Shown piece after piece: positions 11,015-22,021 of a stretch of DNA of 64,000 nucleotides. The notes beneath the pieces are model-generated. The model did no database searches. It was not told the origin of the DNA and was given only the letters and a program-made list of their open reading frames with translations. The stretch's first letter is position 1. Every line of letters starts with the position of its first letter. Source of the stretch: Nymphaea colorata (Eukaryota; Streptophyta; Magnoliopsida; Nymphaeales; Nymphaeaceae); assembly GCF_008831285.2 (NCBI RefSeq), contig NC_045144.1, positions 496,001 through 560,000 on the forward strand, in the 5' to 3' direction. A program made the translations under genes and the position numbers.

Positions 11015-12055
11015 TTGAGGCGTTCTTCTAGGTGATGCACAGAGACCTCATGCAGGTGTGCACCTCTAACAACACTGGTTTAGGCTACTTGTCAAAGAAA
11101 GAAAAATCTGGCAGAAGAAGATTCCTTGCATGACTTTTTCGCAGTCCACATCTTCCGTTAATCTTTCCACCTTAAGAGCTGTTTCAGAATAAAAAAACAA
11201 ATCAGGCCAAATCAGAGAGCGAGAGAGAAAGAGGGTGATGACAGTTGCTCATGATGAGAGCAATGAGTGGAGAGTGTTCAGCTGAGTTCAGGTGGACATG
11301 GGCCAACACGAACAGATTTGCATTAATAACACAGTCGCAGCGAAAAAGAGTGTCCGGTCCAAGAAGGTACTCTATATAGAGAAGATATATCTTGTAAGAA
11401 AAAGATGACTAAGAAGATTGATTATATACATACATATGTATATATATATATATATATCCTGTAGAAACGGGTTGTCAAAACGGGTTATACGTAAAAAAAT
11501 TGTGTATATGGGTACATAATGACCAAAATATCACTGTTTATAGTAGAAAAGGAACATTTTAAAAGGGTAAAAAAAGGTTATGAAAAAATTAAAAAGTGTA
11601 AAATAGACATAGTACGTCACTAAAAAATTCAGAAATAACCCAATCTTCATCTTTTTTCCTATGATACTGTATACTTGTGGATCCACAGAAGTGTGCAGCA
11701 ACTCGATCTCATATCTCATATCGGGCATTGACCAGTTCCACAGATTCTAGTGGCCGAAGAAGAATAAAAAGGAGAGGGGGTTGGTGGTGGAGGAGAAACT
11801 GAACTTTAGCCACCAGCCTTGTCGGGGGATGTCGCTTGTCAATTTCTTCAATCGATGTGGCTTGAGTTTTCGACATAGATGGTCAACGGCAAAGCTCTCT
11901 CTAAAGAACGTAGGTGACCTTAGACTTAATTTTTTGCTTAGGTGGGCATTTGAGATCCTTTTAATTATGTACGTGGAGGGATATATATCTATATGATCCA
12001 ATATATTGCATGCCTAAGGTCTGATTTGTACAGGTGAAAAGTGAAAACTGGAAGG
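11015..12055 (+). repeat. Delta repeat, copy 1
   Basis: Collinear with 54526-55830, sharing the openings GAGGCGTTCTTCTAGGT, a GA-rich tract and a later block (about 11785-11890). That later block is also found at 30140-30270, 40150-40290 and 44430-44570. Short open frames occur on both strands but none has homology I recognise. Confidence 0.7.
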
Positions 12056-13054
12056 AAAGCACCTCTAACATCACAAAGCACCAATCTAAATATGCTTTCT
12101 ACATCAAAATTTTATCGCTCTATACATATCATTCTTGCAGCCAAAACAATACCAAAAGCTGAATTTTTCATTATAACTCACGACCTTTGAAAGTTGATCA
12201 AACAAACTGATGGTCGCTAACATCATCTCTAAGAACTGATCGCCTTCTAACCAATACTTTCGGCTCAAACCGGATGGTTGCTGTAATGCCCACGTTTTTC
12301 TTTTTCTTTTTCTTTATTATCACAAAAAATTTAATAAGAGTATAGGCTATAATTGGTAGATTCAATAACTGATAAAAATAGTTGAAACTGTCAACTATAT
12401 CATAAAGGGGGCAGTCATGGAAAGAAATGAATGGGTTACCAAATATATACCTAGGTAGAAGTGGTAACTGAAAATATTAAATGAAACTAAAAGATGATTG
12501 AGTGCAGCCGAGAAGCCTTCCTGAGAAAAATCATTTGGGGGTGTTGCTCGCCATGTATTGGCCTTATTTAACCCCATACCTCAGGTTCCCATTTGATGCA
12601 GCCATAGGGGGAAGGGTTCCAGCAGTTAGAAATTAGGAAAAAGTGAGAGCTAACCCTTGTTTTCCTGCACCTTGGGGTGAAGATCAAGGGCAAAGAGGCA
12701 CTGGTCCACGTGACTGTTATCCGCTGCTTGGAGGATCAAGAACGCCAAGGAGCTAGGGTGCTGACAGTAAAAAATCAGGGGCTGTACAGTTAGAGAGACC
12801 CTCGTAAGTGTTATATAGTTTCTTTTATAAATAATCTATATAGGTAGGTATATATATATATATGAAGCAAGGAGAATTCTACTTGGTGTGGCTGAAACTA
12901 TACATGTAAATGCATGTTTTGCAAGGAAATCATGCTACACTGCCTTGGAATGGCAGCCCTCTTGGCGGACTGAATTGATTGCAGCATAGAGCAATAAGGT
13001 ATGGGAATACTCAGCTATGAGTGCAAAATGTAGCCCTTGTACCTTTGTTGTTTG

Positions 13055-13089
<35 letters not shown>

Positions 13090-13326
13090 TTGTTATAGTA
13101 GCGAATCTATGTATTTACGCGCCTAGATATGAATAGATGTGTGAAGTGTTATATTCTGGAAATGATACACAACACTCCTAGTCTTAGACATCTCTGATTG
13201 CCTAAAAATAAATATATATATGCATGTATGAGGTGTAATTACCTGTTTGCGGAAAAATAAATGGGTATTTTTAGGGTAATACATGAGCAGTTCGTGAAAG
13301 AATATATATATAATGTGGTACTATTT
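12056..13326. other. Intergenic, no gene recognised
   Basis: Apparently unique AT-rich sequence with a (TA)n run at 13058-13087. The segment near 12480-12800 has a more mixed base composition but no supported frame. Confidence 0.5.
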
Positions 13327-13399
13327 TCATAATATAGCTATATGAAGCACACTGTGACACCCTTGTGCTGGAATTGTCTGTAGCTTATCAATAGGTCTA

Positions 13400-14330
13400 G
13401 GCTTAACACATTCAGATCTGGATGATGAACTTAGATAACTTGAAATGTTTAAGACAGTAAAAGAGGGAGCACAATGAGAGTATAAAAAATTTCTTTCGTA
13501 AAAAATAACATGTCTAGATACGATGACACAATTAGAGATTGGATTGTAACAAACACAGCCTTTATGACAGCTCCCATACCCAATGATGACGCAGGTTTGA
13601 GCTTTGGGTTCTAGTTTTGAAGCATGTCTAGGCCCATTCACTGGATAGACAGTACAACCAAAGGTCCTTAGATGACTATATTTGGGAACTTCATGCAAGA
13701 GCTTCTCATACGGTGTCATTTGCAAGTCTGCAATAGGCAACCTGTTAATAAGATGAACAGCAGTTTTAAAAGCATCAACCAAAATTTTTGTGGCATATTG
13801 GCATGAATAATCATGGTGAGTCCCATTTCCACTAGATGCCTATGCTTTCTTTCTACTATCTCGTTCTACTGGGATGTGTAAGGGCATGTTATCCATCGAC
13901 GAATACCTTGATTTTCAAGAAATGTGATAAATTCTTTGCTCATGAATTCTCCTCCTCCATCTGAATGGAAAATTTTCATTTTTGTTTCAAGTTGATGCTC
14001 TACTATGCTTAAAAAGGTTTTAAAACATGGAAGAGTATCACTTTTATTTGACAAGGGAAAGATCCAAGAGAAGTGAGAGTAGTCATCAACCATTAAGAAA
14101 TAATACATGTAACCTTCTCGTGAAGCACATGGTGCTAGTCCCCAAATATCAACATGTAACACTTCAAGAGGTTTGGTCGCATGAAGCTCAGCTTTAGGAA
14201 AATGAATTTTATGCATTTTTCCAAGCACACATGAAGAACAAAAATCTAATTTATGTCTTTCATCAACAGAAATTAAACCAGCAACTTTCAACGAGTTTAA
14301 CAACTGAAAGTGAGCATGTCCTAGACGCAA
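13400..14330 (-). pseudogene. Copia integrase remnant
   Basis: The integrase would insert the cDNA of the element into the chromosome. The upper reading frame (14330-13866) starts in the GAG-pre-integrase region (RLGH), then CSSC of the zinc-binding domain. The catalytic core follows, with its first Asp in VDIWG (about 14150) and second Asp in HSDGGGEF (about 13960). An in-frame TAG at 13863-13865 precedes NEIVERKHRH, which holds the expected third acidic residue. A second frame (13782-13327) continues with the C-terminal part, including LRTFGCTVYP. The catalytic residues survive, but stop and frame changes make it non-functional. Confidence 0.88.
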
Positions 14331-14890
14331 ATGCCATAACTAATGACTGAGTAAGAATTTTGAGAAACCAAAGAAGTATTAGCAGTCTTTTATTGTTCGT
14401 CATCTCCAATACTGATAGGATTGCTAGTAGAGTCCTTCCTTTCTCTCGTCCATCTATAGAGTCCTTCTTTCTCAAGCGACCCTGTGTGAAGAATCTTGCC
14501 CGTCTGCATATTCTTAACAAAAAACCATTAGAGGAAAATGCAATAGAGCATTGGTTGTCTTTGGTAAACCTTGCTACTGACATAAGATTCTTGTGTGCTT
14601 TAGGAGCATCCAACACATTTTTCAAAACAACGGATCACATCTTGGTAGGTAGGTACACATTCCCTATATTTTTAATTTGCATCTTACTACCATTGCCAAC
14701 TATAGTAGAATTAGAACCATGATATGGAACTTTACCTTGCATATCTTGTTCTGAATTTGTCACATGGTGGGAGGCACCTACGTCTGGATACCAGGCTGAG
14801 TCTTGAGTATTGCTAACATTTTCTCGGCTACTAGATGCATTATCAGATTTTCCCATGTTGAGTGCCATGGCCATAAATGCCTTTGGAATA
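14220..14890 (-). pseudogene. Copia aspartic protease and GAG-pre-integrase remnant
   Basis: WYPDVGASHH (about 14790-14765) matches the retroviral-type protease active site of copia elements, usually WxxDTGASHH. Here Thr is replaced by Val next to the catalytic Asp. The following frame reads KNLMSVARF (about 14580), the conserved end of the protease domain, then drifts out of frame before the GAG-pre-integrase block. Confidence 0.85.
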
Positions 14891-15759
14891 TCATAACATT
14901 GTCGAGCTGTATGATTTCTTCTACCAAAATGTTGACAAGTTACTCCTTGGCTAGACTTGTTAGTATTATTATTTTTTCCATAGTTTCCTCTTCCTCCATT
15001 ACAGCCTCTACCCCTACCACCATTATAGTTGCCATGCCCACGCCCTTGTTCAGCAATTGTTCAGCAATAAAGGCAGTGGCAGCGGCATCAACCTGAGTCA
15101 TCTGGGATGAAGAAGCATTCCAAGTCATCGCTCTTGAGTAATTAACATATCACATAATTCAGACCATGAAGGCAGATCTTTGAATGCAGTAACCGTGGTA
15201 ATAAAAGATTCATATTCAGAATTCAGTCCATTCAAGGTATAGAGAACAACATCTATATCTGAGACAAAGTGCTGCACTCTGCTAAGAGAATCATGTAAGA
15301 AACTAATATGTGGAAGGTATTCAGTCATAGACATTCCTCCTTTTTTTGTTTTGTAATTCTCTTTTCAACTGAATAATACGAAGATTATTTTGTGAGGCAT
15401 ACTGTTTTTCAAGGATGCACCAAGCATCTATAGCCATGCCAACACGAACCTGTTGTGACATGACTGGTTGAGTCACAGTGACTTTGATCCAACTTAGTGC
15501 AAGTTGGTCTTCACGATACCATCAATCATATGCAGTATTTTATTGTGTGTGTGCTTCATCAAGAAATTCAGGTGGAGCAGAACATTTTCCATAACATACT
15601 TGATCAAATTTTGACTTTTCATAACACTTTCAATTTGAGAACATCAGAGAAGATAATTTGATTGATCAAGCTTGACTGAAACCAAACTTGAGAAAGCATT
15701 CCATTGTGTACCTGGTGGAGTAGGAGTGCAAGGAGCGTTAGAAGAGGACAATGCAGCCA
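14891..15759 (-). pseudogene. Copia gag remnant
   Basis: The likely start is an ATG at 15759-15757 (MAALSSSNAP, then VSVKLDQSNYLL, typical of copia gag N-termini), followed by a stop. A later frame (15334-15125) reads LYTLNGLNSEYESFITTV, a hallmark of UBN2-type gag. Near 14945-14890 the zinc knuckle reads CQHFGRRNHTARQCY, so its second Cys has become Phe and the central Gly-His has become Asn-His. It is disabled by several frame breaks. Confidence 0.85.
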
Positions 15760-15879
15760 TATTATACTAGAAAAATCTCACTCGTTCAATCAACAGCCGA
15801 CGAGCACAGTCAATACAATTTGAGTCTGATAAACAAAAAAGGTGACTGAGGAGGCGGATCGGGCGACTGAAGGGGCAGA

Positions 15880-16320
15880 TAGGCCTCGGTGGCACTCCCT
15901 TGTTAGCACGCTCCTCGATGAACATGTGAACACAAAAGGAAATAGCACGCCCCTTGGTGAGGGCTGGAAACAGCGTGACCTTCCCTTGTTGAGACACAGA
16001 AAAGGAAGTCAACAGCATGCTCCTCGGTGATGGCTGGAAAGAGCATGGCCTTCCTTAGACAAAAAAGGAGGCACGTGCCTCGCTGAGGCAGGGAATAACA
16101 CACTCCAAAAGGAAGGCACGTGCCTCGATGAAGGTAAAAAACAACACACTCGGTGCCACACTCTTGTTCAAACACTAAAAGAACAACACGCTCCTTAGTG
16201 AAACAGCGCGCTCCTCGGTGAAGACAGGAAGCAGCACGCTCCTCAGTGAAGGCCTTGGTAGTTTCACTTGCTCACCACAAAAAAAAAGAGCATGAAACCG
16301 CACACTCCTCTGTGGTTTCC
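15880..16320. repeat. Degenerate minisatellite in copia leader
   Basis: On the plus strand the phrase CACGCTCCTCGGTGAAGGCAG recurs in many mutated forms at irregular spacing of about 35-75 bp, some with palindromic GCACGTGC. It occupies the untranslated leader between the primer-binding site and gag. Short open frames here are by-products of the repeat. Confidence 0.7.
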
Positions 16321-16497
16321 CTTGTTACGCAAAAAACTATGGATGTAGGAAGAGGAACAGGAGACGCAACAGGGGACGCAGCAGAGAGTGGCTGGAAAAC
16401 GATGGTGTCGGCATCAAACAATGGTCGTGCACCAGACAGGTGAAGCGTGGCTCTAGAAAGATGCAGGATACGGAAGACCATGGTGAAAGCAGTTGCA

Positions 16498-16510
16498 GGC
16501 TCTGATACCA
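16498..16510 (-). promoter_or_regulatory. tRNA-iMet primer-binding site
   Basis: The minus strand reads TGGTATCAGAGCC, the classic copia primer site complementary to the 3' end of plant initiator-Met tRNA. It directly follows the 5' LTR, which fixes element orientation. Confidence 0.95.
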
Positions 16511-16821
16511 AGTTAAAAGAAAAGATGAACACACAGGTGTAACGTGGTTCCAAACACAACACTCTCTCTTCTATTCAATAACCACACAGAGAGAGTATAG
16601 ATATTTATAATCACTTTATACAATTTAGATTCTTGATTTTAGGATCTTGATTTACACGACAGATTTGGGCAGAATTATAGGAGAAGATAGGGGAAATGAT
16701 TTCTTTCTCATTTAGAGAAGATTGGTCAGTTTTGGATAGCTCTTGAGTATTGGAAACTGTACCCTGTCCTTTGTAACTGATCCTGATCGTATCTGTTCCA
16801 TAGATCTTATCATTGTTAACA
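16511..16821 (-). repeat. Copia 5' LTR (about 311 bp)
   Basis: On the minus strand it begins TGTTAACA at 16821 and ends TTAACT at 16511, immediately before the primer site. TGTTAA/TTAAC(A) is the expected short inverted repeat with the last base mutated. A TATA-like TATAAATAT lies in its 3' half (about 16600). The partner LTR is missing. Confidence 0.8.
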
Positions 16822-17800
16822 AATCAAGCACAGCTCTATGTTACAGAAATTTCTGAATATTTTCTCCAACTAGAAGGTCATTCTGCTGGACCAGAAATCC
16901 CGGAAGAGGCTTGGTGATGGTTATGAGAGAGATGAGCTCTTTCTACTACATTAACTTGAACACAAACAAGGCACTTCCAGCTGACAAGAAGAATGAAGAA
17001 TCACTCCTATGGCACTATAGGTTGGGACATTTGTGTGATCTAATTCTCAAAACTGTGTTTCTTTTGCTCATCTACAATTTCCAGTATGTAGATATGCAAT
17101 TACGCAAAGATGACGGACAATCATTTCCTAATCTGAAATAAAAAGCCAATATTGCTTCAACTTGGTTCAGGCCGATGTATGGGGCCCAGCTCCTGCTGTT
17201 TCCAACTTTATTTTCAGATACTTTCTCCTGTTAAAAGATGACAAATCATGGATGAGTTGGGTGTTCTTTCTCAAGAAAAAGGATGAAGTCTTTTTTATTA
17301 GCAGGCATTGTATGGCCACTAGCAATATCTTATATTAACAAAAGTCACGCACAGGGTGAATTTTATCCAATCTTAAGACTGTGAAAGGTTCCAGATTGCG
17401 TTGAGAAGGACTTGGTTTCACATGAAAGACCCACAAATATTATTAACCGACAAATTTTTGGTGGTGGCGAACCCTCTGCTAGGTTAAGAGAATCAAAACT
17501 TAGCTGGAACAATCTTGACATCAGGGCTGGGTCTTGTTCTCTCTATATGTTTGAAGTGAAACTCTTGTCCTCAGAAGAGGGGTCGACCTTTTGGTTGTTG
17601 TTAGCTCATAACCATCTAGACATCCTTTGTCTTTCTCACTCCTCTTTTTTGCTTCTATTGTCGTTTCTTTGCTGTTCTTAATTTGTAATTTGGTGCTTTC
17701 TTGTCATCTATTTTATAATTTTTTTTTCATTTTATCTGTGAAAATTGATTTGGATCAACCTATTTGAATTGTACCAGTTTGTTATCGGCCCGATATTTGA
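16815..17800 (+). mobile_element. Copia-type relic, copy 2 (GAG-pre-integrase and integrase start)
   Basis: The plus-strand frame from 16911 reads WHYRLGHL, the GAG-pre-integrase signature. After a stop, another frame gives LVQADVWGPAPA (first integrase Asp) and WVFFLKKKDEVF near 17160-17290. The rest is an AT-rich tail shared with the relics at 10150-10560 and 24420-24850. All frames are broken. Confidence 0.75.
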
Positions 17801-17865
17801 TCAAATTATAATTGGCATGCAGAGTTCTTATTTTATTAAATAATCTTATTCCTAGTCCCATGAGT

Positions 17866-18245
17866 TCGTTTCGGCGATTGCCTGGGCCTCCCTTTTTACA
17901 CCCCTACGCATGTCCAATGATATTGGATCGTGTAGGTTGGTGCAAGGTTGGAGTATTTTTTATTTTTTTATAAGGAAGTGTATATTTTGGAATATTTACT
18001 TTTTCATAAACCCTTTTTGTCCTTCTAAAAGACTTTTTTTTTTTACTTAGACATGTTATCTTGGTTATTAAGCACCCATATGCATAAATTTTCATGCATA
18101 AGACCATATAAGACACTAATTTTAGATCCGGCTTTCCATAATGCCCATGCCCATGTGAGTAGAGTCAAATGTCCTTCAACTGGCATACATAGTGCTTCCA
18201 AGTTCCATCCTTGCACTAGTATAGCACATTGCTCTCGATCCGACC
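17866..18245 (+). repeat. Repeat shared with beta2 and beta3
   Basis: Two segments match: 17866-18040 against 38690-38760 and 39180-39270 (and 42965 onward), and 18125-18245 against 39350-39465 and 43645-43760. No gene seen. Confidence 0.65.
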
Positions 18246-18412
18246 AGGTCGACTGGAAACTGAAAGCATGTCATCGTCGTTTAAGAAAAGTCATTCCTGG
18301 GATTCAAAGAAAAGTCGGCCGAATTTTTCTCCTTTAACTGGCCCTTGCATCCAATTAAGACGAACCGATACAATTAATTTCTGGTAACTAAAACTTATAA
18401 GTACAACATATG

Positions 18413-18466
<54 letters not shown>

Positions 18467-18860
18467 ATATATAAAGGAATTGAAATCAGCTATTTTTTTT
18501 GTTTTGTGTGGATAAAAACCATCACAGTGCATTTGCATTGATCAGTTGTTTGAGCACGGTCTTTTGAAAGCAGTTTTAAATTATATTGCAGAAGTGGCTG
18601 CCTGAAATGTGTGAAGTTATTAACATGAACATAACTAAAGTTTGTGTGGCACCATCCATCATGTAGCTCCACCACGGGACTTACCATCACACATGATGAT
18701 TCAGTTGAATTTGAATGTACCTGCAATTGTGGGTGACCTTATACATAATAGGCTCTGGCACTAGGGAAGATCTCTATATTTTAATTTTAATTGGTTCTCT
18801 CTTAAAGCAAAATACAAGGTCGGCCGAATGCTGGGCCCAGCTATCATTAATTACAAAATA
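18246..18860 (+). repeat. Divergent gamma-type repeat
   Basis: Collinear in pieces with 26330-26960, including phrases around GATCAGTTGTTTGA and TAGGGAAGATCTCTATA. It is interrupted by the (TA)n run at 18415-18473. Non-coding. Confidence 0.55.
18415..18473. repeat. (TA)n microsatellite
   Basis: About 28 TA units with one phase shift. Confidence 0.95.
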
Positions 18861-19640
18861 AGCACGTTGTTAATTTGTAAGTCATTTGACCCAAATAATG
18901 CCAATGTTTAATTGATACCATATTTTTTTCGTTTAAGTTTTAGAAAAAGAATTATATCAGTTAATTATCAGACATTTCATGATTTTGTCATCAAGCTACC
19001 TCCAGATTTGATAGTCATAGCACCAACTTCATCCACATTTTCTTTTCCCTGGCCCTGCAAATATCATCGTCAAAAACATTTTCATAAAATTAGATCAAAC
19101 TGATAGATATAAATTTCAAAAAAATAACAAAGTATATTATTTTGCAAACATGTACGGAGGTTATTATAATGTACTGCTAAAGTTGAAAAAGCAAAATCAT
19201 TATCAATAGAATATTGATAAAAAAAAAACATATAAAGACAAAGAAAATAGTGCGTGGGCACCCCGATCGTCAGGAAGGGGATGTTCAAGTAATATTGACA
19301 AAGTTAATCTTTGATGTAGATTCATTACTTATTCTTCCTACTAAAAGGGACGGCAGCCTAACTCCCAGCAGAGTTTGCATCGAAAGTGACAAAGAAAATT
19401 GTGATGGTGTACTTATGTCCGGATGGTTTGAGAGATTGGTTCGATCCTCCTTCGTACTTTAAGTTGTGTTTGATAGTTCGTTGTAGCATTAAAAGGTAAG
19501 CTTTAAAAGATCCTCAGCTTAAACAAACCAAAGATTTATGTATCATGGATCTTAAATCCACGTATATTAAAAATTATAGATTTAAGGTGGGACGGGGGGG
19601 AGTTTCGACCTGATCTGGTCCCGGGTGAAACAAATACAAC
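18861..19640. other. Intergenic, no supported gene
   Basis: AT-rich. An open frame at 19214-19462 has no recognisable motif and no context that supports it. Confidence 0.5.
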
Positions 19641-19979
19641 CACAACAATAAAGACAAGCTATTGGCAATGCCTTTTGTCCTTGCAAATAAGTTTATTGCC
19701 AACTTGCAAAAGACCAATGTCCTTGCCCTTTGCAGTGTTGCCAAAAACGTTTCGCTAGCCTCAGATCACCTGCCACCATTTTAGAAGTGCACGGACTGGT
19801 CATTCCCAGCATTTATCCAATGACGTGCCCGTGTTGAGAAAACTTGACAAATCAATGTAAATTTGAAAATTTACATGGATAACGACAGATTCAGATTAGA
19901 CATCCCTATCAAGTCTGAATGAAGAATAAATTTATAAAATAAAGAATCATTAAAATTTACTTGTTTCCACCATTCCTCC

Positions 19980-21690
19980 CATTCTACTTCAAACTTCCCA
20001 AACATGGAAAAATGATGTATTTGATGTAATCCAAGCATGGGTTTCCTTCAACAATATTGGGCGGGCAGTAAGCTTCTTGATTTCCACATCAACTTCTGCC
20101 TACAGGATCCAAGATCAAAGAATAGATCAGTTTTCAGCACAAAGAAACTAACCAGCCTCAATCAATAGGACAAGCTTCCACAAGAGGAATAAACTAATCA
20201 AGCATGCACCTTAGAAAGGACAAGCTTCTGTGAATCAATCATGCCTATCAAGTCTAGATCTTGAATAACTCTCCGCTCCTTGTTGACATCCACATCTGCA
20301 GTGCCTGATAGGACCATAACTAGTTCATATCTGATGAGATGACTCATATGTTCTCTAGAAGAGAAATTAACTCAGGATCCACTAAGTCAAAACCAGCTTC
20401 ATGCCACCAAGGGACAAAATGCAAGTTCCGACTAAAATTGACTTGATACTGATGAAACTACAAGAAAAGGAGGAAATTCGGAAATTCAAACTGTTAGAGT
20501 CTTAAGGTATTAGAAGCAAAGTAGTTTACAAACCAAATCATGAGAATATATATTGTTACATTAAAGAGTGGCAGCTCTTTGCAAATGCACCATGTCTCAA
20601 ACAGCAACTATGTGTTTCAACAACTATACTTAGTAAGTAGATTACACCTGTGACATGTAACTTGTTTCCAATAGCTATAGATGTGCCATCAGTCTTAAGA
20701 ATTATATTTATAATTTCACCAATACATTCTATTTGTGAGTGCATTGGCCACCTGTAACCACATTCTAGAAATAAAATCAGCATTAATAGAAGATATACCA
20801 AGATAAGATCGAGAGAAAGGATTAAGTAGACCAAGTAAGGTTACTAAAAATAGCAAGAAGGTAATAGACAGTATAAAGGCTATAAGCGCAAAAGATCTTG
20901 GACACTCCATGAGCAGCAATTAGGGCACGGACATCGGCAAAGAGGAATTCTTACATCCATACCAGTGCTACATAGTAATGAGACTGAATAATCATCTTAC
21001 CCATGTGTTGCAGGAGGAAGGCCCTGAAGTTGTTCAGTATAAGGTGGCATATCAAAAAGTACAAAGTCATAAAATTGTTAATAAATAAGTAGATTGTATT
21101 GATTTCCAAATAAATATCTTCATGCATACAAAGTATGTGCAATAGATCAAAGAAATAGGTCTTACAAAAGCTTTGAATGCTGGACGATGTGCAGCCATCT
21201 CATATAAGCAATTTGCAAACCATATCCAAAACTTATACTAAAAAAATTAGTACAACTATCATACAAAAATATTGGCCATCATGGAAAAAACAAGAGAGAG
21301 AAGAGACCAAATATCAGATTTGAAACCATATTGAATGGCTGAATATAGATTGTTAGAGAGAGTTATAAGATTATATAGGTTAGCCACAATCTACTTCACC
21401 CATTTTCAAAGACCCAGAGAATTTAATCAACAAAAGAATATCCAAAACAAAACGAGCAGAAGCTATGGTAAAAAGGCATGCTTGAAATGTAGAATGCTTT
21501 GTAGCTGCACCTACTAAAAACACTCGATATTCTCTTTGACTTAGCTATTACTTACAAGACACACTTACAGGACTCGTGTGTAAAAAAAGTGTAGCAAATA
21601 CCACCAAACTACCTTATAGGTATCCGCACTGCCCTTTCAAGATAATCTAAGATGCCCTCTATTATTCCTTGCGACACCACCTTTAAAGTC
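19980..21690 (-). pseudogene. Possible exons of an unrecognised, degenerate multi-exon gene
   Basis: Several short minus-strand stretches look exonic. 21680-21613 (VVSQGIIEGILDYLERAV) lies between AAAG and an AG|GTAG donor. 21236-21164 lies between TTTTTTAG and TT|GTAAG. 21025-21003 lies between CTTCAG and GG|GTAAG. About 20939-20880 reads DVRALIAAHGVSKIF. About 20430-20220 includes RRVIQDLDLIGMIDSQK, and about 20125-20030 reads EVDVEIKKLTARPILL after CTGTAG. The first four join in one open phase if the fourth acceptor, which reads CCG instead of CAG, is allowed. I do not recognise the protein; the set could still be chance. Confidence 0.22.
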
Positions 21691-21699
21691 AAATAAAAT

Positions 21700-22021
21700 A
21701 AAACATCAACCTCGTATTTGAAAAGAATTAACATGGCATTATTATAAGACTTTTTAGTTTCACACAGAAAAAATGCTCAAAATGATCAAATGTAGTCAGA
21801 CTAGGAGAAAAGATCATGAAAGATATACAAAATGTGTCATTTCTAAGATTCTAACTTTTAGATCCACAAGAAGGGGAGAGAGAGAGTTGAACGTGAAATA
21901 ATCAGAAACACACAATTATGACCAAATAAAACCCTTACTTATAGGTGACAAAAGTCTAGAACTTTTGTTCGTACGATAAACAATTCATTTCTACATGTTG
22001 AACTTTTTACATGGCTGGACC
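21700..22021. other. Non-coding stretch 3' of the aspartic protease
   Basis: AT-rich; no gene or repeat recognised. It probably includes the 3' untranslated region of the minus-strand protease gene. Confidence 0.4.

Larger units (their letters stand above)
13327..16821 (-). mobile_element. Truncated Ty1/copia retrotransposon (5' LTR, gag, protease, integrase)
   Basis: The element reads on the minus strand: 5' LTR (16821-16511), primer-binding site (16510-16498), a repeat-rich leader, gag, zinc knuckle, protease, GAG-pre-integrase and integrase. It stops at about 13327, so reverse transcriptase, RNase H and the 3' LTR are absent. Frameshifts and stops interrupt every domain. It lies against an older copia relic of opposite orientation that starts at its outer LTR edge. 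Copia order (integrase before RT) is consistent with what is present and what is lost. Confidence 0.9.

Noticed and set aside
14360-14722. Plus-strand frames across the copia element (also 14803-15096, 15842-16443)
   Set aside because: They are shadows of minus-strand gag/pol or of the leader minisatellite.
19214-19462. 82-residue frame
   Set aside because: Non-repetitive but without motif, splice context or homology that can be named.
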